From Lytechinus variegatus (lineage: Eukaryota > Echinodermata > Echinoidea > Temnopleuroida > Toxopneustidae), in contig NC_054744.1 in assembly GCF_018143015.1 (NCBI RefSeq), positions 4,833,059-4,897,058 on the forward strand: a stretch of 64,000 nt of DNA, given 5' to 3'. The notes beneath the pieces were generated by a model, which was not told the DNA's origin, did no database searches, and saw only the letters and a program-made list of their open reading frames with translations. The translations under genes and the position numbers were made by a program. Within the stretch, counting starts at the first letter, position 1. Each line of letters begins with the position of its first letter. Below, in pieces: positions 12,584-24,700 of this stretch.

Positions 12584-13316
12584 ATGGGAAGAACACCATG
12601 AAATTGGAGTTTTCATAAAAGTAAAAATATTGTTGAAGGTTTGATCACGGACCTATGAAGAGTTGGACATTTATCGCTTAATGAATTCACTAACAGTTGA
12701 CTGTTATTGTCATCTGAATAACATTCTCTTCATACTTGTCTACTTTGGTCCTATGATCGTTACCATGAGAAGGGCCTGAAGCAGTTTGTGATTGGAACTT
12801 TATATTTCACAGATTGTATGCGCAGTTGACAAATCACTTAAATCATGGAAAATTGATGCGCAGTTCTTGTTTACCTTTGGTAATCTCAGTTCCATGTGTT
12901 TTATTTGGGACAATGTCTGCATATTCTAGTAGAGGCAAATTTGTCACTGATCGTTAACCATTTTTAAACTTCATTTTCCCAAGTTTCTCCATAATATTCC
13001 AGATATATGTGGCACATAGCGTGTACAGATTGTGTGTCTCTCAATGTTGTTGAGATCCTTACGTGCATCTGGAAGTTTCCGGATCGAATAATATCATATT
13101 TCATATCACAGAAATCATCTGCTTCTCAAGTTTGCTGCTCCAAATATGAAGCATGTTGATTGAAAGGCACATGCTGAAACAGAGTATCAGCCAACAAAAC
13201 TAAGACCGGGGAAAATGATCCGTCTTTAAGCAATCAAATAAGCCTTGGTAGTCATGGTAATTGCTATTGTCACAACAACTGTATGTTCTCATTAATATGC
13301 GTATAACCAGGTGACG
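12584..13316. other. No gene seen
   Basis: Unique-looking AT-rich sequence without open frames of note. Confidence 0.55.
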
Positions 13317-13892
13317 GTGACTCTCATTGGATCAAAGAAATGCAGACCCAAAATTGCTCCAAAATGTGAATTTGAGTACAATTCCAGTGCAAAGTGTTTT
13401 TGGCCAAAATTCATAAATGTATCGTTATTTTTACTTTTACTGATCAAAATCAATTAATTTTGTTTTTTTACAGTAAAAATAAAGCCCCTAACAATTCCAA
13501 CTGAAAAAAAGTAAAAAACAAATATATAAGAAATTTAGAAAACAATAAAAACATAAGAAAATAAATGTGATGTTGAAATTTCATATACATGTAGTACAGT
13601 TGATCAGATTCATTTAGAGTGTCCATGAACCAAAAATTGTCATTTTAGAGGCATTGTTTAGTTAGAGCATTTTTTTTATTTTATGCATAAATTAGCATAA
13701 TCAATTGGCATAAATAATTAGCAGTTAGATTTTTCACAGAATTTGACCTGATAGTTTTGTAGATTATATGTGTAATGCGTGTGCCAATTTTTGTTGCGAT
13801 CACGCGATTGACGGCTGACATCATAAGGGGGGGGGCTGAATAACCCACCCCCCCTGTCTTTTTATGCGTTGAAATAGCCCATTCTATTTAGG
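13317..13892. mobile_element. CCCTAAA-family fragment, inverse orientation
   Basis: Shares GACCCAAAATTGCTC, CACGCGATTGACGGCTGAC and GGGGGGGCTGAATAACCC with the two full copies. The TTAA boundaries are lost. Confidence 0.6.
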
Positions 13893-14012
13893 GATAACTG
13901 TATACATTGTATCTCTGATAGGTGGTCTATCATCATACATGCATAATATTGCCAAAGTGCATTTAATAAATAATCACAGTATACACACACAGCTGATCAA
14001 GGTTTTGAAAAT

Positions 14013-14526
14013 GCCCCGGGGGGGGGGGGCACTTTCATTGACGAGTGGATACCATGCGCGACCATAGGGTCTCGAAAATCACCCTAAACACATATTTTCC
14101 ATATTCTGAAAATGCACCCCTTAACAAGTATTGGAAACAAAACGACACTCTTGACAAGTATTCCCTGAAATGAACCCCTAAACAAGTACAGGGTCCGTCG
14201 GTCGTCGGGTTTTACTTTTACACATCATTTGGTAGTACGCCCCCACCTTCCGCACGTCGCGTAAATGGGAGATTAAACACGTAGTGTTGTAGCAAAAAGG
14301 ACATCCTTTATAAAACATTTTGATTTTGTTTTATCATCCCGCAAATTTGACCCTAACCACTAGCTTTCCTAATGAAATAGATACCCTTTTTTCATTATTT
14401 TTGTGTTTTTGACACCTTTATCACGCTACATACGCAATGCATATCTTGAAAAAGACATCCTTTCTACGTGTTTTTGGGGTCGCGCATGGTATCCACTCGT
14501 CAATGTAAGTGGCCCCCCCGGGGGAA
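14013..14526. mobile_element. GACGAGTGGATACCATGCGC inverted-end element
   Basis: CATTGACGAGTGGATACC and ATGCGCGACC after a G run are mirrored by GGTCGCGCATGG and TATCCACTCGTCAATG before a C run. The interior has AAGTATTGGAAAC and CCCTAAACAAGTA words. No coding frame. Confidence 0.78.
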
Positions 14527-14928
14527 AATGTCCAAGAGTCGTGAAACCTGAAGTAACCTCATGGAAACTCTGAGATGAGCCGATATCAGGTAGAAGGTTT
14601 GCACAGGACATAGAAACACTGACGATCCATGCTACTCTTGGGAAACAATCAAGATGGCCCGCCCCTCCAGGATGGCACAGCTCTGAAAAAAAGATGACAA
14701 GAACAGGATGAATAAAACGATTTGTTGTTTCAAATGTTTCAAAATCGTGCATCACGATTTTTGTAACTGTGATGCTATCGTCATAACACATATATATTTT
14801 GGAAATTGAAAAAGCAAGCTGGAGTAAAACATCAAAACTCATTTCAGAGAATGGGAGATGGATCTGGGAAAACTACAAAAAAGTATCCTCTATTGCTAGT
14901 TATTAGTTTGCTGGTATATCGGTATGAT
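14527..14928. other. No gene seen
   Basis: A 138-codon minus-strand frame spans 14426-14842 and partly overlaps the element ending at 14526. The non-repeat part shows no similarity I recognise and no splice context with CCDC112. Confidence 0.5.
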
Positions 14929-15035
14929 GATTGTCATCACCATCATCTTCATCAACATCACCATGATCATCTTCATCATCACCATCATCATTGTATCATC
15001 ATCATCACCATAACCATCATCACTACTAAAATAAT

Positions 15036-15066
<31 letters not shown>

Positions 15067-15537
15067 GTATCATCATCATAACAATCATCACTACTGAAAT
15101 AATCATCATCATCATCATTATCATAATCACCATCATCATCAACATCGTATCATCATCATCAACATAACCATCATCACTACTAAAATAATAATAATAATCA
15201 TCATCATCATAATCACCATCATCATCAACATCGTATCATCAACATTACCATCATCACTACTAACATAATTATCATCATTATTATCATCATCAACATCATA
15301 TCATTATTACCACCAAAACCATCATCACTACTAAAATAATATTCATCATCATCAAAATTTATCACCACCATCATCATCACCATCATCGTCATCACCATCA
15401 TCACCACCATCATCATCATCACCATAACCATCATCATCATCAACATCATCACCAAAGACACCAATCACCATCAAATATCAATGCCATCCACTATCACCAC
15501 CACCACCACTACCACTACTACCATCAGCAGTAGCCAC
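14929..15537. repeat. CAT/CAC trinucleotide array, predicted 3' UTR of CCDC112
   Basis: About 600 bp of CAT, CAC and AAT triplets with a larger repeating block (CATCACTACTAAAATAAT recurs about every 90-110 bp). On the minus strand it follows the CCDC112 stop by under 10 bases, so transcripts would carry (AUG/GUG)n. No AATAAA on the minus strand is visible within or just past it. Confidence 0.93.
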
Positions 15538-15545
15538 ATTACATG

Positions 15546-15704
15546 TCAAAGAATGTCTGTATATACTGGGGGTCGTCTGCAATACCTGTGCGGTATATGA
15601 AGGACTGGTCCATTTCCTGTAGCAGTGGTATCTTTCTTTCTCTCTTTCCATCCGGCTGTGAGTTGATAGAGTCTGGTAGGATCACGCTTGGCTTGCACTT
15701 CAAC
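15546..15704 (-). CDS. CCDC112: CCDC112 exon 12 (terminal)
   Basis: The acceptor GTGTTTAG at 15705 is followed by 52 codons and TGA. It encodes VEVQAKRDPTRLYQLTAGWK and then ERKKDTTATGNGPVLHIPHR. The RDPxRLY, GWxER and GP.LHIPHR elements match the C-terminus of vertebrate CCDC112, which fixes the frame. A longer open frame through the same DNA (15539-15739) is in another frame and is not the gene. The stop lies only about 6 bases from a large CAT/CAC array that would form the 3' UTR. Confidence 0.93.
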   Translation of the reverse strand, partial: VEVQAKRDPTRLYQLTAGWKERKKDTTATGNGPVLHIPHRYCRRPPVYTDIL

Positions 15705-18700
15705 CTAAACACACACACAAAAAAATCATCCTTTATCATGCATTCTCATAAACCCCAAAGCATATGGGGGCGTTGTTGTGTTGTGTTGTCTAGTCTAGTG
15801 GCTACGACTCTCCCCTTTCAATCTGAGGGACGAGGGTTCGATTCTCACCCTTTAGCAAGAAATTCACCCAAATTGTGCTGCACTCAACCTGGTTAGATGA
15901 ATGGGTACCCCGTAGGAAGATATTCATTGAATGCTTGATCACCTATATAAATGTAGGCAGCACAGCTTAGGCCGTGATGGTCTCCTGGTACCCTCAGGCA
16001 AAATGTGCTTTATAAATCCAGCTTTTGTTATTATCATTATTATAATCATTACATCACAATATCCACAAGTTACATGCACATACTATTACCAACTCTACTC
16101 AAATTGTGATTCAGAACATATAAACTATATTTCAATATCTTGAAGTTGCCGACAATTTCTTTATATCACTATTTTCTGCATAACACCTAACTAGAGATCC
16201 CCGACTGAACAGCTTTGCATCCTTTTTTTCTTTAACTTTTTTCCTTTTATAATACCCGCTTGAAAGTGACTTTCAGGGCGCGTGCTCGTCATGCCCTTCC
16301 CCAAGATAGTACGCCACTGTGGGGTGGATTCATTTTAGTTCCATTGTCTGGAGTCCGACACCCACCTGGCCCTTGATTCTCTGTAGTCTCTCTTTCTTTC
16401 TCCTCTCTTCCTCCTCCTTGGCCTTCTCCTTGGCCAATCTCTCTTCCATCTGTCGCTTGTCTCTTTCTAGGAAGCGGACCCTCTCCTGGGCAGCGATCCT
16501 CCTCTTTTCTTCACTCTCCGCCTCTCGTCTCCTCTCCTCTTCCATCTGACGAAGCAGGTCTTCTTCTTTCCTCTGCTGGATGTGCATCTGAACCTTGGCT
16601 TTCTCCTCCATCTATCATCCAAATTCAAGATAAATCAAGATAAATGCCAGGTGTGGTGACAATCGCAAAGATTTCTTGGAACGGAATCAAATAAAATGAC
16701 CACCCAGACGTTTGGTGTGTCTGAATAAAACATATGTGCCCATTGGTTTTTGAAGAAAACGTGTATTTGCTGGGAAATGGACAAAATAAGAAAGGCATAC
16801 CGGTCAGGTGTCCGGCCGTTTTCTAAGCAATAAATTTACAAAGTCCCACATGTGCTCACCTGTGTTGTTTATTTTCTGCAATCATTTTCATGATATCACA
16901 GAGTTTGATTAATACTGCTCATAATGATAATGATAATGATGATAATAATAAAAACAATAATAATAATATAAATAAATTAATGATAATATTAATAATAATA
17001 AAATTAAAAATAATAATAATAAATATTGTGACTTGCAAAGCACCGTAAGCACCAATCTTACTTTGTGAGTGCTCAAAGTGCATAAAGAAATTAGGAAGGG
17101 AATAAACATGTTTTAAGAACATTTTTGAGGCACTCAACACAGATAAAATTTTTGATGTCTTCTGGAGGTCTATTTCCCAGTATAGGGCACGCATGAGAGC
17201 AAAGGATATTTCATTTATGCAAATGAACCTGATCTAGATCTATGGTGATATGGTAAAAAAATGTTTTTTTTTTATAGATTTCTCATGAAATTATTGTTTG
17301 CTGCAACTACACATTCTCAGCTTTGAATATAGTCATATAAATATATCAAATTTATCCAAATCATGAAGATGGACTGTGATTTAACTGAATCATAATTTGT
17401 CAAGGACATTTATTGCTCATCAATTAAATTTTATTCAATTTCCGAGACAAGGTTTAAATGTTTGTTTTATATATCTATGTCTGTTAATACCTATGTTACT
17501 AAATTTTGTTTTACTATTTACTCTGCCTGAATTTAAATTGTTTAATGCATTTTTTTCTGTACATTGTTAGATATTTACTATGTCAACAGGACCATATTGA
17601 CAACAGTATATATATTATCTGAGCATGCTTATCCTGTATTAAGATTTTTAAATAAAATAAATGTTTATCCCAACTTAAATTTCAACTTCAGTTTGTTGAA
17701 TGAAATAGCAATGTATAAATATTTGTCACAGAGAATATGGATATATATTGTATGATCCGATCTTGAAGGCTTACCTTTCGTTGTCTCTCCTGCTCTTGTT
17801 TCCTCGCTTTCTTGTATTCTTCTTCCAATTTCCGCTCTTCCTCTTCAGCTTTCTCTAATTCCTTTTGCACCTGGAAGAGAACATTATTCTCACAGAATTT
17901 AATGATTTATCACTATAATCATCCTCATCATCATCTTCATCATCATTATAATTATCATCATCATCATCATTATAATCATTATCATCATCATCATCCTCAT
18001 CATCATCATCATTCTCCTCCTCCTCATCATCAGCAGCAGCAGCATCATCATCATCATGACGACCACCATCACCGCTGCCATCACTAGTACCATCATCATA
18101 ATCTTCCTCCTCCTCATCACCACCACAGATACCACAACTCCAACCACAATCATCATCAGTTACAAAAGGAAAAAGAACAATGAGAAAATATGTTTCGGAA
18201 GTGAACCATCACTAATATTTCATTGACCTATTTGTTAGGCATTGACTTCATATTTTTCTCTTCTTTTTTTATTCCAGTGTCTTAGCTTTTAGTTTTGCTT
18301 TTTATCATGATCAATTATCATCACGACTGCCAACACTGCCACCATCCTCACTAATACCAACAAAACCACCACCATCATCTTTATTATCATAATGATTATC
18401 ATCATCATCACCATCATTCATCATCACTAATACCAACACAACCACCACCATCATCATCTTTATCATCATAAAAATTATCACCATCATCATCACCATCATC
18501 ATCATCCTCACCATCATCACTAATACCAACACAACCACCACCATCATCATCTTTATCATCATAATGATCATCATCACCACCACCATCATCACCACCACCA
18601 TCATCATCATCACCATCACCACCATCATCATCACCATCAGATACAAAACAGAAAACAATAGGAAGTATATTCCAAAATTCAACCATTGATAGAGGGCGCT

Positions 18701-21700
18701 CTTTCAATGACTTACTTTCCAAGCATTGAGTTTTTCATATTTCTCCCTTTTTTCTTCTTCCAGCCTCTTAGCTTTGAGTTCTGCTTTCCTCTGTGCCACC
18801 TCGCTCTCTTCCTCATCCTCCTTTCCCACGTTGGACATCAGTTCATCTTTCTGAGCCTGTCAAACAATGAAGAGATATTTTTTTCCAAAATGGGAAAAAA
18901 TACACAAGATTTACCACAATTTTACAGCATGAATTCTATTTAGATTGAAAACCATTTCATGAAATCTATTTTAGACTGAAAACTAGAGACCTCATAGGAG
19001 GCGCGATAGCTCAGTCGGTAGAGCGGGGATTCGTATTCCGGTGACCCGGGTTCAATTCCCACTTGGTGCGCTAGTGCCCTTTGGTAAGGCATTAATCCTC
19101 AGTACCAGGTCCTTCGGAGAGGACCTTAAGCCGTCGGTCCTCTGGTTGCTTGCTTACAAGCATTCATGCTTTCTTAGCAGTCAGGTAAAAAAAATCACCA
19201 CCACCACCTTTCGAACTGAACCCCTCTCTCAACTTTCAGCAAACTAATATTGGAAATATGCAAATTTACAGGAGCCCGTAGAAAACGAAAATATATTCAT
19301 GATGAATTTCATTTAAAAACGATACATCTCAAGTCCTAAACCTGGGCCCTTTTTCATATTTCATAAAAGTTGTTACAACAACAATAACTAATAATTTGAC
19401 CCTTAAAAAATTTCATGATTACGTTACAGCCCTGGTTGCAGCAACATTTTTTTTTTACTGCGCCACTCACAAACTTTTAAAGGTCAAGTCCACCTCAGAA
19501 AAATGTTGATTTGAATCAATAGAGAGAAATCAGACAAGCACAATGCTGAAAATTTCATCAAAATCGGATGTAAAATAAGAAAGTTATGACATTTCAAAGT
19601 TTCGCTTATTTTCAACAAAATGGTTATATGAACGAGCCAGTTACATCCAAATGAGAGAGTCGATGATGTCACTCACTCACTATTTCTTTTGTTTTTTATT
19701 GTTCGAATTATACAATATTTCAATTTTTACGAATTTGACGATTAGGACCTCCTTGCCTGAAGCAAAAAATGTTAAAATAATGGAATTCCACGTGTTCAGG
19801 GAGGAATGAAACTTCATTTCACATGACAATGACGAGAAAATAACAATATTTCATATTTCATATAATAAAATACAAAAGAAATAGTGAGTGAGTGATGTCA
19901 TCAACACTCTCATTTGGATGTAACTGGCTCGTTCATATAACTATTTTGTTGAAAATAAGCGAAACTTTAAAATGCCATAACTTTCTTATTTTACATCCGA
20001 TTTTGATGAAATTTTCAGTGTTATGCTTGTTGAATTTTTCTCTTTTTATTCAAATCAAGTTTTTGTTGGGGTGGACTTGTCCTTTAAGACCAAATTTGTG
20101 ACGCTTGGGTAAGAATTTCCAAAATTACGCAACATTTTGTATGTTAATATCACCCCCAAAAATTGCTCAAAAACGACATCTTGCGCATACAAATTCAATA
20201 CAATTTGTATCGACTTTGTGTTTCCACCCAAAAATCATGAATTTATGAATATTTGTACTGTTTCTTTTTTAAATGGATTTATTTTATTATATTAATGATT
20301 GAAAAGGGTCCCCTACAAAGTGCATGGATAAAACAATAAAAAACAAAGTTTGAAACACAATGACGTACATAAGAAATTCCTGAAAGAATACAATACAATA
20401 CAATATGCAGGAAATTGATTATATTTTGATAGTTTTTTGTAGAAATTTCAAAAATAATATTTGAACTAAAAATCAGCATTCAACTATTCAAAGTGATTTA
20501 AAGGCAAAAACATACAATATTTCACACACTTATTTGCAAAATTAGAGAACTTTATAACATAGTCTCATTGTCTATATCCTGCTCTATGCATGTGCAAATT
20601 TCTGCACCAATTGTGCGATCAAGGCCAATATCTGCCTGGTCTGAAAGAGCCCAGCTAATATAGGGTCAAAGCAAGTGAAATCAATTGATTTGAATAAAAT
20701 TGTGCATTTGTTATTATATCATGTATGTCTTAATACATATAACATGGGCCAAAGTGATTTTGTGTTTTGTTAAAATTTTGGTTAAATATATCGATAAATC
20801 ACTGATTTAGACGGACTTTGGTGACAGAAATTTGAAATATCATCTCAAGGAGTTGGTACATATCATATCATTTCATCATAAACTGAGATGACCAGGTGAA
20901 TTACACATCAAAATTATACCAAAATTAATACTTTCATATAAACCCAATTAAATATATGTATGTTAGTGTACAGTAATACTTAGCATGTAATTACCATTGT
21001 GGTACAATTTTTTTTCTAATGACTACCTCACTTGCAATTCTCCAAGTGTAAAGTTGTTTAATACTGTATTATGCTTACTTCTTTCACAAGTCTCCATTTC
21101 TGAATAGCGTCCTTCTTGCGCTGAAGGAGAGTACTGTATTCTTGATACCAGTTCTCATGGCATTTAACGTCGATCATATCTCTACCGGGCAGAGACACGG
21201 CTGCTTCATCCATGAATGCTGGTCTTCCCTAGAAAAAAAGGCAAAAAGTATCATTAAAAAAAATCTGCACTTATTTTTTTTTCTCAATGTATACTGTGAC
21301 TCCTTTGAGCCATATCTTCACATCAATATGATTCTCCATGTTTTCTTTTTTTTTCTTACACTGTACAATGCCTTGTATTCTGAATTTGGGTTTAACTCTG
21401 GATTTACAGTTGTGGTTAAACTATGGATAGCCAAGAGTGACATAGATCTCTAACAGTATAATTCAATGTTTCAGCTCATTTTTCTCTTAAATCATTCTTA
21501 ACTGTTTTTCGGAAGGATAAAAAAGATAGCTTTCTTCACTATCCATGAGTTAGGAAAGACCACAGTAAACATAAGAAACATACAATGTAAGGAGATTTTG
21601 ACATTTTTGGCTTTCCATAAATTTAGCAGAGATAAAAGATGGTCTAAGTTAAACCCGACTTCAAAATACGGGCCATTAAGGTCCGCAAGAAAGGAAAACG

Positions 21701-24700
21701 GAATTCATAGAACTTTTACTTTCCCTAGAAAAGAGACAAATACATATTTATATATTGTTTTTTTTTATTTAAATCTCTTTTTATGTCATTGAGATAGCAT
21801 GTTTGCCCTATTTAATTTCATTACACGGTCTCTACCATTATAGGTGAGTATATAGACTAGGGTGGTCACCAAGCGGCACACACGCCAATTTGGGCACACC
21901 AGGCCATGTGAAGTGATGCATTCAAGATACTATAAAGATGAAAACAATATCAAAACAGTAGCAGAGTTGGGCTCAATTGCAAAGTACTTGATCAATTATG
22001 TAATTAATTACATTTTTAGAGTTGTCATTGTAATTTGTAACAAGAATTTCTTAAATGGAGATTGTACTTGTATTTGAAAAATTGTAATTGACTTAAATTA
22101 CTTTTAATAACATTCAATTACATTACTTTATTACTAAATTCATCATTCAATACTATTGATTGCTAATTTCTCTTTTCCCTTAGCCATATAGTGCTCTCTT
22201 ACATTATCCTTTCCAAAGATAGGAAGGAAAGAAGAGACACTATTGCTATAAAGAAGTGCACAAAATGGGTGCACATAGAAAATATAACTTGATCTGATTT
22301 ATGACTTATAGAGAGTAACTGAATTGCAATTGAAAAAAGTAATTGGTAATTGAAATTGAACATTTCTTCAATTGTGTAATTGCAATTGTTATTAAAGAAA
22401 TTAATGAAGCCCAGCCCTGATCAGCAGTTTACTTTCAATTTTTTACATAAATTGCAAATTTGTATGAATGTTGTCTACATTAAAGAGCCAATATGAAAGC
22501 TTTTTTTCCAAGGTTTTAATCTACTCACATTTAACCTTGCATTTATATTAACTTCAATTTATTTCTTATCTTCCATTCTCTCTCTCACCTTGAATTTAAT
22601 TCTGATCTTCATGAATGTACTGTGATCGTACTCATCCCAGCCGCCTCTGTGACCTCCCGTTTGCTGCAAAAAACGCTGTTTGAAAAACAAAACAAGATAG
22701 TAAGTAACTTTCTATAAATACCCATACATAAAGAAAAAAATTTTAAAAATTCTACATGACTCTTGAATGATATTCCATGATCCACTCAAAATTTTTTTTT
22801 TTTTAAATAATGCTTTTGCAAATCATTGACCATTAATTAATTATCATCTCTAAAAAGTGTTTTAGCGATACATTAAAGACATGTATTTTGGTCTGTTCAA
22901 TACCAGAGCATATCCCTAAAAGGACCGAAATCCGACAAGTATCCCATAGGCTCCTGTATAAAAAAGAGGGATGTCTTGAGAGGGAAAATAAAAGAGAAAA
23001 TGAAAAAACGAAAAGAAAAGAGAGTGAGAAAGGGGGAAGTAATGGAAAGAGCAATGGAAAGAAATAGTAATGATACTTTTGGCACCATAGATACTCTCTA
23101 GTCTGATATCAATTACCACAACCTTGAGTTAAAAACAAAAGGGAAGTGACATAAATAGATTAAGAGGGGAAGATAAAGCAAGGAAAACACAAAGAGAAAG
23201 TGAGAGATGAAAATGCATATAATGAGAAAAAAAAAGACAAAGACAAATAGATAAAGACAAAGAGAGTAGGAAAGAGAGAAGGGAAACAATAGAACGAGAG
23301 ATGGAAAGAAATAGTAATGATACTTTTAGCAACAAAGATACTCTCTAGTCTGATATCAAATACCACAGCCTCGAGTTAAAAACTTCAGTGAAGAGACAGA
23401 GATATATTGAATAGAGAGGAAGATAAAGCAAGAAAAATATGGATAGTGAGAGATGGAGAGAGATATAAAGGCTAATATGAGAGCGAAAGAGAAGAGAGGG
23501 AGAGAGAGAAAGACAAATAGATGACGACATAGAGAGCAGGAGGGAGAGAGAGAGTGAGAGGGAGAAGCAAGGATGGAAATAAACAATAATGTTACTTCTG
23601 GCAACATGGATGCTATCTCACATCCGATATCAATTACCGCAAAATAGAAGGATGTGCACTTGTATGTTCAACGGAGCACGGGGAGGATGTCCTTTGTGAC
23701 CATAAGATGAAATGGGATGCTGTTTGTGTCTAAGAGATGGATAGTCTTTCCAAAGGTGGTTTAGATTCAGAATCACAGGCTGTCTTGAAGTGTGGAGTGG
23801 TCAGTTTCAGAAGCCTTTGAAGCTTTGCTTCCTCATTCAAGGACAAGAACGATATCTGAACTTTTCATGACTTCTAAAGCCAGTTTGAATTTCTTTAAAA
23901 CAACTGATTTTATCAGCATATATGTTGTTTCATTATTGTTTAACATTTCAAAATTATCTTTTTTTCATTTAATCATAGGCAGCTAAAAAACTTTCTAAAA
24001 CTACTATTATCTGATCATATGATAAGCATCTTTGTCATTCCAATGGATATAAAGATGCCTGCTTTAATTTTGCATGTGATTTTGCTGGACTGCTTACTTT
24101 ATACATTTTTGTACTCTTTATTATTTGCATCTTGTGTATATTTGTATGCTTGTGCTTTTAAAGAAGCGAATGAAGAAGCCATTATTATTATAATTTCCTG
24201 TGAGTTTACTTATTTTATTTAAAAACGATATTTATTTATAAAAAAAAATCTCCTCAACTCCATTTCTTACTCCTTTGTAGATCAGTCTCCTCCTTTCTTT
24301 CTCTCTCTCACTCTCTCCAATCTTACAGTCTCAATTCAAATGAATCACGTTTGTGCCCCACCTCAAATGAAGAATTGAATACAAAATGTAAACCGCAATT
24401 GCATAGATCTCAACAATGGCAACACAGAGAAGTTACCCATGTAAGCTCCAGATTTCAGTCGTACACAGTTTGTTATTAAATTAAAGTGGTTTGTGCTTAA
24501 TGACATAAAGTGCAGTATAATAATGATAATACAAAATATTTCTATAGCACGCTTTTGTCTTTATCAGGATACAGAGTGAATCAAAAACAACAACAGCACA
24601 GAGTAAATTACAGATTAAAAAACATCAATGTTGAATGGATAAATGGATTTCTATCAAAATGGATAAATGGATTTCTATCAAAATGCCCTCTTATACTGCT

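Noticed and set aside
15539-15739. 66-codon minus-strand open frame at the CCDC112 3' end
   Set aside because: Wrong frame. The conserved CCDC112 tail is encoded in another frame starting at the acceptor at 15705.
16330-16365. CCDC112 ending at the in-frame TGA at 16330
   Set aside because: A strong donor (CAG|GTGGGT) at 16366 joins in phase to an exon carrying the conserved family C-terminus.
19001-19073. A functional tRNA gene
   Set aside because: A and B boxes are present, but the acceptor arms pair badly and a SINE body follows, so it is a tRNA-derived SINE.
23129-23607. Overlapping minus-strand frames rich in Ser, Leu and Phe
   Set aside because: They are complements of the purine-rich tandem repeat; composition explains them.
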